A DNA stretch of 27,378 bases from JALZEG01 sp046263255 (lineage in GTDB: Bacteria > Actinomycetota > CADDZG01 > WHSQ01). The notes under the pieces are model-generated. The model made no database searches. It had not been told where the DNA came from and worked only from the letters and a program-made list of their open reading frames with translations. Location: the NCBI GenBank assembly GCA_046263255.1, contig JBHELD010000018.1, positions 1 through 27,378 of the forward strand, read 5' to 3'. The translations under genes were made by a program, and so were the position numbers. Shown piece by piece: positions 1 through 5,338 of this stretch (its first letter is position 1; every line of letters starts with the position of its first letter).

Positions 1-218
1 GACGAAGGAGGACCGTCCGAGTCCGGTCCAAGCGGCGGGCCAACGTGGCCTCGTCGCAGAACGGCAGCCGGTTGTCGTCAAGCCCAACGGTTTTTCGAAC
101 GTTCCCGCGTTATCACACGTCGTGGAATGGCAAGAATGGCAAACGCGCGCTGGTGAACGGAACTTGTGCGGCGGGGACAAAAACGTCGTCCCGTCTCGTC
201 CCCACTCATCCCTTAAAG
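1..218. other. Gene-free left edge, end of a third cassette
   Basis: I see no convincing gene here. The last 94 bases have the same layout as the left flanks of the other two tRNA-Ser segments: a GAATGGCAA pair, about 76 bases of spacer containing TCGTCC about 23 bases before the tRNA segment, then the tRNA 3' end. I infer this is the terminus of another inserted unit whose body lies outside the window. Confidence 0.45.
125..142 (+). repeat. GAATGGCAA direct-repeat pair (arm-type site, cassette 3)
   Basis: Two back-to-back copies of GAATGGCAA (125-133, 134-142). Exactly 76 bases separate the pair from the tRNA-Ser 3' segment at 219. The same word recurs at 376, 387, 1572, 1824, 2327 and 2337. 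Inferred to be integrase arm-binding sites. Confidence 0.6.
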
Positions 219-270
219 CGGAGGGCGCGGGACTCGAACCCACAAGTCCTTTCGGACAACGGTTTTCAAG
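219..270 (-). pseudogene. tRNA-Ser(UGA) 3'-half fragment A (att-like)
   Basis: This matches the intact tRNA-Ser at 2424-2506 from the anticodon loop to the discriminator base, with about 2 differences in 52 positions. Identity stops at the 5' side of the anticodon stem, so it cannot fold into a tRNA. One change in the T-stem (C for T at 227) still allows a G-U pair. A 3' half ending in the anticodon loop is what a tyrosine-recombinase element leaves as the displaced copy after inserting into a tRNA gene. Confidence 0.8.
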
Positions 271-375
271 CCCGCGCAGTATCTCCGAATCTCGTCCTCG
301 CACTCGTTGTTAGGCGTTGCGTAGCCCGATGTCCCGGCGTTACATCCCCCAAGATCCCTCCAGGGCTCTCAAGAA

Positions 376-395
376 GAATGGCACGAGAATGGCAA
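376..395 (+). repeat. GAATGGCA repeat pair (arm-type site, cassette 2)
   Basis: Copies at 376-383 and 387-395. The second begins 116 bases after fragment A ends, matching the 115 bases between fragment B and its repeat at 1824. The second copy directly abuts the stop codon of the SnoaL-like gene at 396. Confidence 0.6.
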
Positions 396-800
396 TCAGT
401 CAGGGATAGCGCCGAGCTGACGTAGAAGGCTTGCGGTGTCGACGATTTCCCATGCCTCCACGATCCTGCCCTCACGAACATGGGCGAAAAGGCCTTGATC
501 CACCTTGAAGCTTCTATGGTTCGCGGAGATGCCTGCGAAGTCGCCCTTCAGAGTGCCGGTCACGATGGCTCGTGCGGCAATCATGGAGCCGTCGTCGATC
601 ACCTCCTGGATCTCATGACGGATATCGGGCATTGCTCGGAGAGCTTCTCTCCACACCTCCTTCTCGGCCTCCGGACCCTGCGTTGATAGTCCCATCGGCG
701 CGTGCACCACGACGTCCGGGTGGAGGAAGTCATCGAATGAATCGAGATCGCCTGCATCACCAGCGGCGAACCATCTCTCCAGTAGCGAATCGCCCTTCAA
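396..800 (-). CDS. SnoaL-like / NTF2-fold protein
   Basis: A 134-residue protein of the SnoaL-like (NTF2-fold) superfamily, which includes ester cyclases, polyketide cyclases and many small hydrolase-like proteins. The family pattern is visible: an N-terminal helix with ERWFAAGDAGD, then FLHPDVVVHAPMG, a central W..AL.AMPDI segment and a C-terminal strand ending in EAWEIVD near residue 115. Length is typical for a one-domain member. The start is a TTG at 800, chosen because GGAGG lies 6 bases upstream. It follows the toxin gene by 36 bases on the same strand and is probably co-transcribed with the toxin-antitoxin pair. The substrate cannot be read from sequence. Base composition is less GC-rich than in the core genes, which fits acquired cargo. 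Confidence 0.75.
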   Translation of the reverse strand: MKGDSLLERWFAAGDAGDLDSFDDFLHPDVVVHAPMGLSTQGPEAEKEVWREALRAMPDIRHEIQEVIDDGSMIAARAIVTGTLKGDFAGISANHRSFKVDQGLFAHVREGRIVEAWEIVDTASLLRQLGAIPD

Positions 801-836
801 AGTTTGCCTCCTCGGAGATCGGCGCGGGCAAGCAAG

Positions 837-1259
837 CTAGATGGCGGGGGCAATCCGAAGCCCAGCATCAACCGATGCTCTACGAAGATCTGCATCCCAA
901 GTGGCCATGATCATGGAGTCGTCGGCGAGCGCCACAGCACTCGCTAGATGAATTGAGTCGAACCCTCGCAATGCATGATCCTCCGCGAGATCACCGGCCG
1001 CCTTTGAGATCTCCTCATCGATCTCTACGATCTCGAATTGACTCCACCGTGTCTCGAGTCGTGACCGCACCATCCTGAGCTCTTCGGGCGTTACCCGACC
1101 CGCTCTCGCAGCAGAGGCAAGGGCGGCTCGGGCCTCTGGGTAGGTCACCCTCGAGCCAGTCACGCGATGAGCTGCACCCCACAGCTCGAGGGCATCGGCG
1201 GATCCCTGCTCGTCAACGATTAGCTTGAAGAATGCCGATGTCTCGAAATAGACATTCAA
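837..1259 (-). CDS. vapC: PIN-domain toxin (VapC family)
   Basis: A 140-residue single PIN domain, the fold of VapC toxins: Mg2+-dependent ribonucleases that cleave tRNA, rRNA or mRNA when freed from their antitoxin. The four acidic positions are present: Glu6 in YFETSAF (usually Asp in this family), Glu43 in YPEARAAL, Asp in GFDSIHLASA near residue 99, and Asp in TWDADLRRA near residue 121. Glu in place of the first Asp is a mild oddity and probably tolerated. The TTG start at 1259 overlaps the antitoxin stop by 4 bases (TTGA), which puts the first PIN strand at the N-terminus as expected. Here it sits in a cassette, where such pairs commonly act as stabilisers. The RNA target is unknown. 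Confidence 0.85.
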   Translation of the reverse strand: MNVYFETSAFFKLIVDEQGSADALELWGAAHRVTGSRVTYPEARAALASAARAGRVTPEELRMVRSRLETRWSQFEIVEIDEEISKAAGDLAEDHALRGFDSIHLASAVALADDSMIMATWDADLRRASVDAGLRIAPAI

Positions 1260-1516
1260 CGACGCTGCTCTTTGACCAGATCCGAAACGCTGCCCTTCGT
1301 CTTGATCAGATCGCTGCGACGAATCTTCGTCTTGGGGCTACGCGCCGGTGTCACGAGACCTTTGGCGATGAGCCTTTCGAGAGCTGGACTCTCATCGACG
1401 TGGGTGAGTCGAGCCACGGGTCTTCCCCGTTCGGTGATCAGGATGTCCTGACCTCGCTTCACCCGCCCTATGAACTTGCTGAGGTTGTCTCTCAGCTCCC
1501 GAACCCCGACTTCCAT
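1256..1516 (-). CDS. Phd/YefM-type antitoxin
   Basis: An 86-residue antitoxin of the Phd/YefM family. The N-terminal DNA-binding fold is recognisable from VGVRELRDNLSKFIGRV, followed by GQDILITERGRPVARL. The C-terminal half is polar and charged, as in toxin-neutralising tails. It should bind and inhibit the PIN toxin encoded by the overlapping gene and repress its own operon. The ATG at 1516 has CGGAGG about 5 bases upstream; a GTG one codon earlier (1519) is an alternative. A Phd-like antitoxin with a PIN toxin is a well-known mixed pairing. Confidence 0.85.
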   Translation of the reverse strand: MEVGVRELRDNLSKFIGRVKRGQDILITERGRPVARLTHVDESPALERLIAKGLVTPARSPKTKIRRSDLIKTKGSVSDLVKEQRR

Positions 1517-1546
1517 CACGACCTCCGATGTGGCGCTTTCTTCTTA

Positions 1547-1560
1547 GTGCTACGGTACAC
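1547..1560. promoter_or_regulatory. Possible antitoxin operator
   Basis: About 30 bases upstream of the antitoxin start, this strand reads GTGCTACGGTACAC, an imperfect dyad with GTG/CAC ends and a TAC-G-GTA centre. On the coding strand it begins GTGTAC, resembling the GTGTAC core of Phd/YefM operators. Weak evidence from resemblance only. Confidence 0.25.
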
Positions 1561-1571
1561 AAGGCCAAAAG

Positions 1572-1580
1572 GAATGGCAA
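1572..1580 (+). repeat. GAATGGCAA repeat (arm-type site, cassette 2)
   Basis: Single copy, 76 bases from fragment B at 1657, identical to the 76-base gap between the pair at 125-142 and fragment A. It is followed by ACG, as are the copies at 134 and 1824. Confidence 0.6.
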
Positions 1581-1656
1581 ACGTCGTCAGGGTGCGACGG
1601 TGTTGTTCCGGCGGCACAAATGGACATCCTGGGTCGTCCCTGCTCGTCCCTCGGAG

Positions 1657-1708
1657 CGGAGGGCGTGGGGCTCGAACCCACAAGTCCTTGCGGACAACGC
1701 TTTTCAAG
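1657..1708 (-). pseudogene. tRNA-Ser 3'-half fragment B (att-like)
   Basis: The second partial copy of the tRNA-Ser gene, from anticodon loop to discriminator, with about 2 differences from the intact gene. The 5' half is absent. A 15-base direct repeat (CGTCCCTGCTCGTCC at 1635-1649 and 1731-1745) flanks it, spaced 96 bases. Fragment A has a shorter version with the same 96-base spacing (TCTCGTCC at 194 and 290). It is inferred to be the junction between two tandemly inserted units. Confidence 0.8.
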
Positions 1709-1823
1709 GCCACGAAACGCCGTCTCGCGCCGTCCCTGCTCGTCCTTAGACAGCCCTTCCCGACTATAAAACCAGAAGCTCCTCACCGGTCACTCTGCTT
1801 CTTCCCTTCTCATCCTGCAAGAG

Positions 1824-1832
1824 GAATGGCAA
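1824..1832 (+). repeat. GAATGGCAA repeat (arm-type site, cassette 1)
   Basis: Single copy followed by ACG, 115 bases past the end of fragment B. It is equivalent in position to the copy at 387-395 past fragment A. The stretch 1709-1892 holds no gene I can support. Confidence 0.6.
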
Positions 1833-1892
1833 ACGAATAGCATAGGGCGCCGCGTTTCTCGGCGGCGGATCGTCCACCCAGGTGCCTGGTGC

Positions 1893-2099
1893 CTAGTTTT
1901 CTGACGCGCTCGAGTTCGCCGAGATGATCGCTGAGATCTGACCGCGATCCTCCCGCGACCACTGCCCTGGGTCCTCCCCATGCGCCACACGACCGTGCAT
2001 CTCGACCAGTTGCCACAGCTCGTCGTCCGTGGCGGTCGTCATCCTTCCGGGACAGCCCTCCATGCCGGGAAACTCCGCGCATACATACGTGTACGGCAT
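1893..2099 (-). CDS. DUF1059 family small protein
   Basis: A 68-residue protein. It matches the DUF1059 pattern: MPYTYVCAEF at the N-terminus, a GCPGRM turn with two cysteines (Cys7 and Cys16) in the first 20 residues, then DDELWQLVEMHGRVAHG. Family members are short, often around 60 residues, and have no established function; the Cys/His-rich layout suggests possible metal binding, which is inference. The ATG at 2099 is chosen because GGGAGG lies about 7 bases upstream and the conserved domain begins there. A start 27 bases earlier would only add a glycine-rich tail. It is the only cargo of cassette 1 and is co-oriented with the tRNA. Confidence 0.75.
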   Translation of the reverse strand: MPYTYVCAEFPGMEGCPGRMTTATDDELWQLVEMHGRVAHGEDPGQWSREDRGQISAIISANSSASEN

Positions 2100-2124
2100 G
2101 AATCCACCTCCCTTCCCGACCTTC

Positions 2125-2197
2125 AAAAGCCAGCATAAGTACGCGCTGTGAACGCACCAAAACTAATGGTTCTAACCCGAAGAACGACCTGGCTTTT
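2125..2197. repeat. 9-bp inverted repeat in low-GC spacer
   Basis: AAAAGCCAG (2125-2133) and CTGGCTTTT (2189-2197) are perfect complements, 55 bases apart, in a stretch visibly richer in A/T than its surroundings. It lies upstream of the DUF1059 gene. The region 2100-2326 otherwise holds nothing I can name. Confidence 0.3.
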
Positions 2198-2326
2198 CGC
2201 AACACGTCACATCTTGTGATCGGTTGCCAGGCGGCCTCCTCGTCGACAAGCAACCTGGCCGAGATAGGACTCGTCCCCCCATACGCCGACGGTCTTTGCA
2301 TGCCTGTTCCATGTGCGCAGGTCGTG

Positions 2327-2345
2327 GAATGGCATGGAATGGCAA
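2327..2345 (+). repeat. GAATGGCA repeat pair (arm-type site, cassette 1)
   Basis: Copies at 2327-2334 and 2337-2345, ending 78 bases before the tRNA-Ser 3' end at 2424. The equivalent gap is 76 bases at fragments A and B. Confidence 0.6.
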
Positions 2346-2423
2346 GAATCAGCTCACAGGATCGGCAGCTGTACGCGAAGCACAAATGCGGGTCCCTCAA
2401 GGTCACGATTCGTCCCTCTAGAG

Positions 2424-2506
2424 CGGAGGGCGTGGGACTCGAACCCACAAGTCCTTGCGGACAACGGTTTTCAAGACCGTCCGGTTGCCAGTTACCGTAG
2501 CCCTCC
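2424..2506 (-). tRNA. tRNA-Ser(UGA)
   Basis: A complete class II tRNA of 83 bases, read on the minus strand. It has a 7-bp acceptor stem GGAGGGC/GCCCTCC, a short D-stem CGG/CCG, an anticodon stem ACGGT/ACCGT with loop CTTGAAA (anticodon UGA), a long variable arm GTCC-GCAA-GGAC and a T-arm GTGGG-TTCGAGT-CCCAC. The discriminator is G, normal for tRNA-Ser, and CCA is not encoded. It is the insertion target of the island to its left: its 3' half (anticodon loop onward) is repeated at 1657 and 219. Confidence 0.93.
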
Positions 2507-2518
2507 ACCGCACAGCGT

Positions 2519-2570
2519 AACGGCGTCTCCCGGAACGGGAGTCGAAGAGGGCGGCCGCGAAAGCGCCGTT
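2519..2570. terminator. Structured spacer, possible terminator of the kinase operon
   Basis: An outer 7-bp stem (AACGGCG 2519-2525 with CGCCGTT 2564-2570) encloses a 6-bp hairpin (CTCCCG-GAA-CGGGAG, 2527-2541) and the palindrome GCGGCCGC (2551-2558). It lies between the end of the minus-strand kinase operon and the tRNA-Ser. No T-run follows on either strand, so termination is a guess. Confidence 0.25.
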
Positions 2571-2651
2571 GCCAGGGGTCGACTGCTGCGAGCCCCCGCC
2601 ACCTTGCCGCCCTTGTTCGGGCACGTCATGCCCGCGGCGCGCCGGTCGCCG

Positions 2652-3731
2652 TCAGCCCCCCGCAGGGACCTGCGCCGGGTCGGCCGTCGGAAACCAGACG
2701 ACGAACCGGGCCCCCTGCGGATCGCGCGGCTCGTAGCCGATCGTGCCTCCCAGCGCCTCCACCAGCCGGCGCGTGATCGTGAGCCCGAGCCCGGAACCCT
2801 CGCCGCGGGCGTCGGGACCGCGGACGAACGGCTCGAAAAGATGGGGGACGAGCTCGTCGGGGACACCGGGGCCGTCGTCCTCGACGACGATCATCACCCG
2901 GTCGTCCCGCCGGCGCGCCGAGACCCAGACCGCGTCGCCATACCGGCTCGCGTTCGCGACCAGGTTCACGAGGACCTGCTGGAGCCGGGTCGGGTCCACG
3001 AGGGCGTACACCGGCGACGCCTCGTCGACGGCGATCGAGACCGACGCGCCTCCCGGCGCGGCGGAGACCGCGTCGCGCACCGCATCTGCGACCGGCGTCG
3101 GGCGGATTCCGAGCCTGATCTCGCCCGACTCGAGCTGCGAGAGGTCGAGCAGCGCCCTCGCGAGCTCGCCCGCGCGCCGCGCCTGCGACAGGATCGCGTC
3201 GAGCATCTCGTCGAACCTCGCCGGGTCGAGGTCGCCGCGGCGGCGCTCGATGATCGCGGCCATCCCGGCGATCGTCGTCAGCGGCGTCCGCAGCTCGTGG
3301 GCGGCGTGGGCGATGAACTCGCGGCGGGCCTGGTCCATCTGGCGAAGCTGGTTGACCAGGCGCTGGCGCTCCACCGCGTACCGCAGCGTCCGCGGGAGGA
3401 CCGACGCGTCCGTGTGGCCCTTCACGAGGTAGTCCTGGGCGCCCTCGCCCACCGCGGCGAGCGCGAGCTCGTCGTCCTCCGAAACCGTCAGGATCACGAT
3501 CGGCAGAGACGGCCGCCCGCCGTGGATCCGGCGGAACGACTCGATCCCGTTCGAGTCGGGCAGCGTGAGGTCGAGCAGCAGGACGTCGTAGTCGTGCCGG
3601 TCGAGCAGACGCAGGGTCTCGGCGAGGCTCGCGGCGACCTCGGAGGCGTAACGGACGGGGCCGGGTGCGGCGAGCGCAACCTGGAGGAGGCGGACGTCGC
3701 CGGGGTTGTCCTCCACCACGAGGATCCTCAT
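2652..3731 (-). CDS. Receiver-histidine kinase (REC-HisKA-HATPase)
   Basis: A 359-residue cytoplasmic signalling protein with an N-terminal receiver and a C-terminal kinase. The receiver (about 1-120) starts MRILVVEDNPGDV, has phospho-acceptor Asp in LLLDLTLPDSNG and the conserved Lys in YLVKGH. The HisKA segment has the H-box AHELRTPL near residue 145. The ATPase part shows N-box LVNLVANASRYG, G1 DDGPGVP, F-box LFEPF and G2 GEGSGLGL. There is no membrane segment. The start is placed at ATG 3731, where receiver domains normally begin; a TTG at 3746 with GAGGGG six bases upstream is an alternative. It follows the hybrid kinase with no more than 25 bases between them. I infer that its receiver takes phosphate from that kinase. 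There is no DNA-binding output. Confidence 0.85.
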   Translation of the reverse strand: MRILVVEDNPGDVRLLQVALAAPGPVRYASEVAASLAETLRLLDRHDYDVLLLDLTLPDSNGIESFRRIHGGRPSLPIVILTVSEDDELALAAVGEGAQDYLVKGHTDASVLPRTLRYAVERQRLVNQLRQMDQARREFIAHAAHELRTPLTTIAGMAAIIERRRGDLDPARFDEMLDAILSQARRAGELARALLDLSQLESGEIRLGIRPTPVADAVRDAVSAAPGGASVSIAVDEASPVYALVDPTRLQQVLVNLVANASRYGDAVWVSARRRDDRVMIVVEDDGPGVPDELVPHLFEPFVRGPDARGEGSGLGLTITRRLVEALGGTIGYEPRDPQGARFVVWFPTADPAQVPAGG

Positions 3732-3756
3732 CGGGATCTGCGCCAAGAGCCGCCCC

Positions 3757-4695
3757 TCACCGTCTGTGCGTTGCGATACGCCAGAACCGCTCGATAGACC
3801 TGACCGCCGCGCGGTAGTCCGGGACGTCCATCGGCTTAGCGACGAAGCAAGTCGTCTGCGCATCGTACGCCGCGACGGAATCGGCTTCGTATGTGGAGCT
3901 GCTCATAACCACGACGGGGATGCGCTCCAGACGGGGATCGCTGCGCATCCGCGCGAGCACCTCGGTCCCGTGCACGCGCGGCAGGTTGACGTCCAGGATC
4001 ACCAGGTCCGGCAGGGGATCGTCGCCGTCGCCCGCACGCTGCAGGAACGAGAGTGCCTCCTCACCGTCGGAGACGACGCGCACCTCCGTCGGCTCCGTCC
4101 ACGTCGCAAGTCCCTGCCTCATCAGGAGGACGTCGCCGGGGTTGTCCTCGACGACGAGCACGTTCACGCCACCGCGGCTCAGCGTCTCGTGGTCGGGGAC
4201 CGTGAAGTGGATACGCGTCCCCTGCGGGCTCGCCGGCTCTAGCCAGATCGAGCCGCCGTGACGGTCGACGATCCGTCTGCATATCGCCAGGCCGACGCCG
4301 GTCCCGGGGTACTCGTCGCGCGTGTGGAGTCGCTGGAACATCTCGAAGACCCGCGACGAGTACTGCAGGTCGATGCCGATCCCGTTGTCGGCGACCGTCA
4401 CACGCCAGGCCCCCTCGCCGCGGTCGCTCGTGATCGAGACCTGCGGCGGCTCGTCCGGGCGCCGGAACTTGATCGCGTTTGCGACGAGGTTGCGCATCAC
4501 CTGCTCGATCTTGATCGGATCCGCCACGACCTCGGGCAGCGATCCCACGTCGACGACCGCGCCGCTCTCGCGGATCGGGCCGTCGAGGACCTGGAGCACG
4601 CGCGCGACGACGTCCGCCAGGTCCACGCGCGTGGGTGCGAGCTCCTCCGAGCCGACGCGGGAGTACGCCAGGAGGTCGTCGATCAGAGCCCGCAT
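3757..4695 (-). CDS. HATPase-REC half of a frameshifted hybrid histidine kinase
   Basis: The second piece of a hybrid kinase (312 residues from ATG 4695). It begins inside the dimerisation helix at LIDDLLAYSRVG. An HATPase domain follows (N-box RNLVANAIKF, G1 DNGIGID, G2 GTGVGLAI), then, directly after a short HETLSRGG linker, a receiver domain starting VLVVEDNPGDV with phospho-acceptor in LVILDVNLP and a conserved Lys in VAKPMD. The receiver resembles Rcp1-type response regulators that partner PAS/phytochrome-like kinases. The piece carrying the H-box lies upstream in another frame and overlaps it by 13 bases. The break falls within one domain, so this is most simply a single-base loss (real, or a sequencing error) rather than a natural two-gene design. 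Confidence 0.75.
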   Translation of the reverse strand: MRALIDDLLAYSRVGSEELAPTRVDLADVVARVLQVLDGPIRESGAVVDVGSLPEVVADPIKIEQVMRNLVANAIKFRRPDEPPQVSITSDRGEGAWRVTVADNGIGIDLQYSSRVFEMFQRLHTRDEYPGTGVGLAICRRIVDRHGGSIWLEPASPQGTRIHFTVPDHETLSRGGVNVLVVEDNPGDVLLMRQGLATWTEPTEVRVVSDGEEALSFLQRAGDGDDPLPDLVILDVNLPRVHGTEVLARMRSDPRLERIPVVVMSSSTYEADSVAAYDAQTTCFVAKPMDVPDYRAAVRSIERFWRIATHRR

Positions 4696-5315
4696 CCGCG
4701 CGGATCCTCGAGGACGAACGCCAGGTATTCCTTGGCCTCGGGCCCGAGGCGGTCGCCGTGCCGCTCGTCGACGAGCTGGACGAAGCTCGAGATCATCCGC
4801 AGCGGCTCCGCGAGGTCGTGCGAGACGACGTAGGCGAACCGCTCGAGGTCGCGGTTCGACTGCTCGACCTGCCGCGTGTAGAGAGCGAGCGCGGCCTCGG
4901 CCTCCTTCCTGTCGGTGATGTCGCGCGCGATCGTGCTCGCTCCGGCGACTGCACCGGTGGCATCGCGCAGAGGCGAGATCGTGACCGAGACGTTGAGGGC
5001 CTTGCCGTCCTTGCGCCGGCGGACGGTCTCGAAGTGCTCGACCTTCTCCCCGCGGCGGATGCGGGCGAGGATCTCGTCGATCTCGCCGGGGCGGTCCGGA
5101 GGCACGAGGATCCGGATGTTGCGGCCGATCGCCTCGTCCGCGGAGTACCCGTACATGTTCGCGGCGCCGGAGTTCCAGGACGTGATCGTCCCGTCGAGGG
5201 TCTTGGACAGGATCGCGTCGTCGCTCGACTTGACGATCGCGCTGAAGAACTCCGACTCGTCGAGCGGGGGGAGAGCCGCCGCGCGGCGGGACTGGTCCTC
5301 ATCCGGTGACGCCAT
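4683..5315 (-). CDS. PAS-HisKA half of a frameshifted hybrid histidine kinase
   Basis: The first piece of the hybrid kinase, 210 residues. A PAS domain covers about residues 25-140 (SSDDAILSKTLDGTITSWN, MYGYSADEAIG, then the PAC-like end ARDITDRKEAE). A HisKA segment follows with the H-box VVSHDLAEPL near residue 165. The reading frame then runs FVLEDPRGCGL-stop, whereas relatives continue into RM.ALIDDLLAYSRVG, which is found in the frame starting at 4695. Restoring one base just before the ATG at 4695 would join them into a protein of about 520 residues. The start ATG at 5315 is 23 bases after the efflux gene's stop. The PAS ligand is unknown. Confidence 0.75.
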   Translation of the reverse strand: MASPDEDQSRRAAALPPLDESEFFSAIVKSSDDAILSKTLDGTITSWNSGAANMYGYSADEAIGRNIRILVPPDRPGEIDEILARIRRGEKVEHFETVRRRKDGKALNVSVTISPLRDATGAVAGASTIARDITDRKEAEAALALYTRQVEQSNRDLERFAYVVSHDLAEPLRMISSFVQLVDERHGDRLGPEAKEYLAFVLEDPRGCGL

Positions 5316-5338
5316 CGGCCTATTGTCCCAGCACCGTC

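Larger units (their letters stand above)
267..1705. mobile_element. Cassette 2: integrase-less unit between tRNA-Ser fragments A and B
   Basis: About 1.44 kb bounded by two tRNA-Ser 3' halves; the boundaries are placed at the anticodon loop. Near its ends it carries GAATGGCA repeats (376/387 at one end, 1572 at the other) and YCGTCC words close to the cores. If circularised it would have a complete attP-like site. Its cargo is an antitoxin, a PIN toxin and a SnoaL-like protein, all on the minus strand like the tRNA. No recombinase gene is present, so any movement would need an integrase supplied in trans. The mobile nature is inferred from layout, not from a known family. Confidence 0.6.
1705..2472. 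mobile_element. Cassette 1: integrase-less unit between fragment B and intact tRNA-Ser
   Basis: About 0.77 kb, bounded by fragment B and the intact tRNA-Ser, with boundaries placed at the anticodon loop. It has the same end layout as cassette 2: GAATGGCAA at 1824 (115 bases from B) and a repeat pair at 2327-2345 (78 bases from the tRNA 3' end). The only gene I can support is a 68-residue DUF1059 protein. Being nearest the intact tRNA, it should be the most recent insertion, if each new unit enters at the intact gene. Confidence 0.55.

Noticed and set aside
45..425. Plus-strand frame of 126 codons at the left edge
   Set aside because: It runs through tRNA fragment A and the arm repeats, has no ribosome site or family pattern, and is incompatible with the cassette structure.
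837..1516. Complete transposon around the toxin-antitoxin pair
   Set aside because: No transposase, terminal inverted repeats or target duplications were seen; the boundaries fit tRNA-derived sites instead.
219..1708. Fragments A and B as functional tRNA-Ser genes
   Set aside because: Both lack the acceptor 5' strand, D-arm and 5' anticodon stem, so no cloverleaf is possible.
125..2345. GAATGGCA repeats as a CRISPR array or integron attC sites
   Set aside because: The repeats are 8-9 bases, unevenly spaced and tied to tRNA fragments; no cas or intI gene, and no attC-like hairpin at cassette joints.
2313..3797. Long open frame (about 490 codons) on the plus strand
   Set aside because: It lies opposite the receiver-histidine kinase, is Arg/Asp/Val-rich with no family pattern, and is a by-product of high GC.
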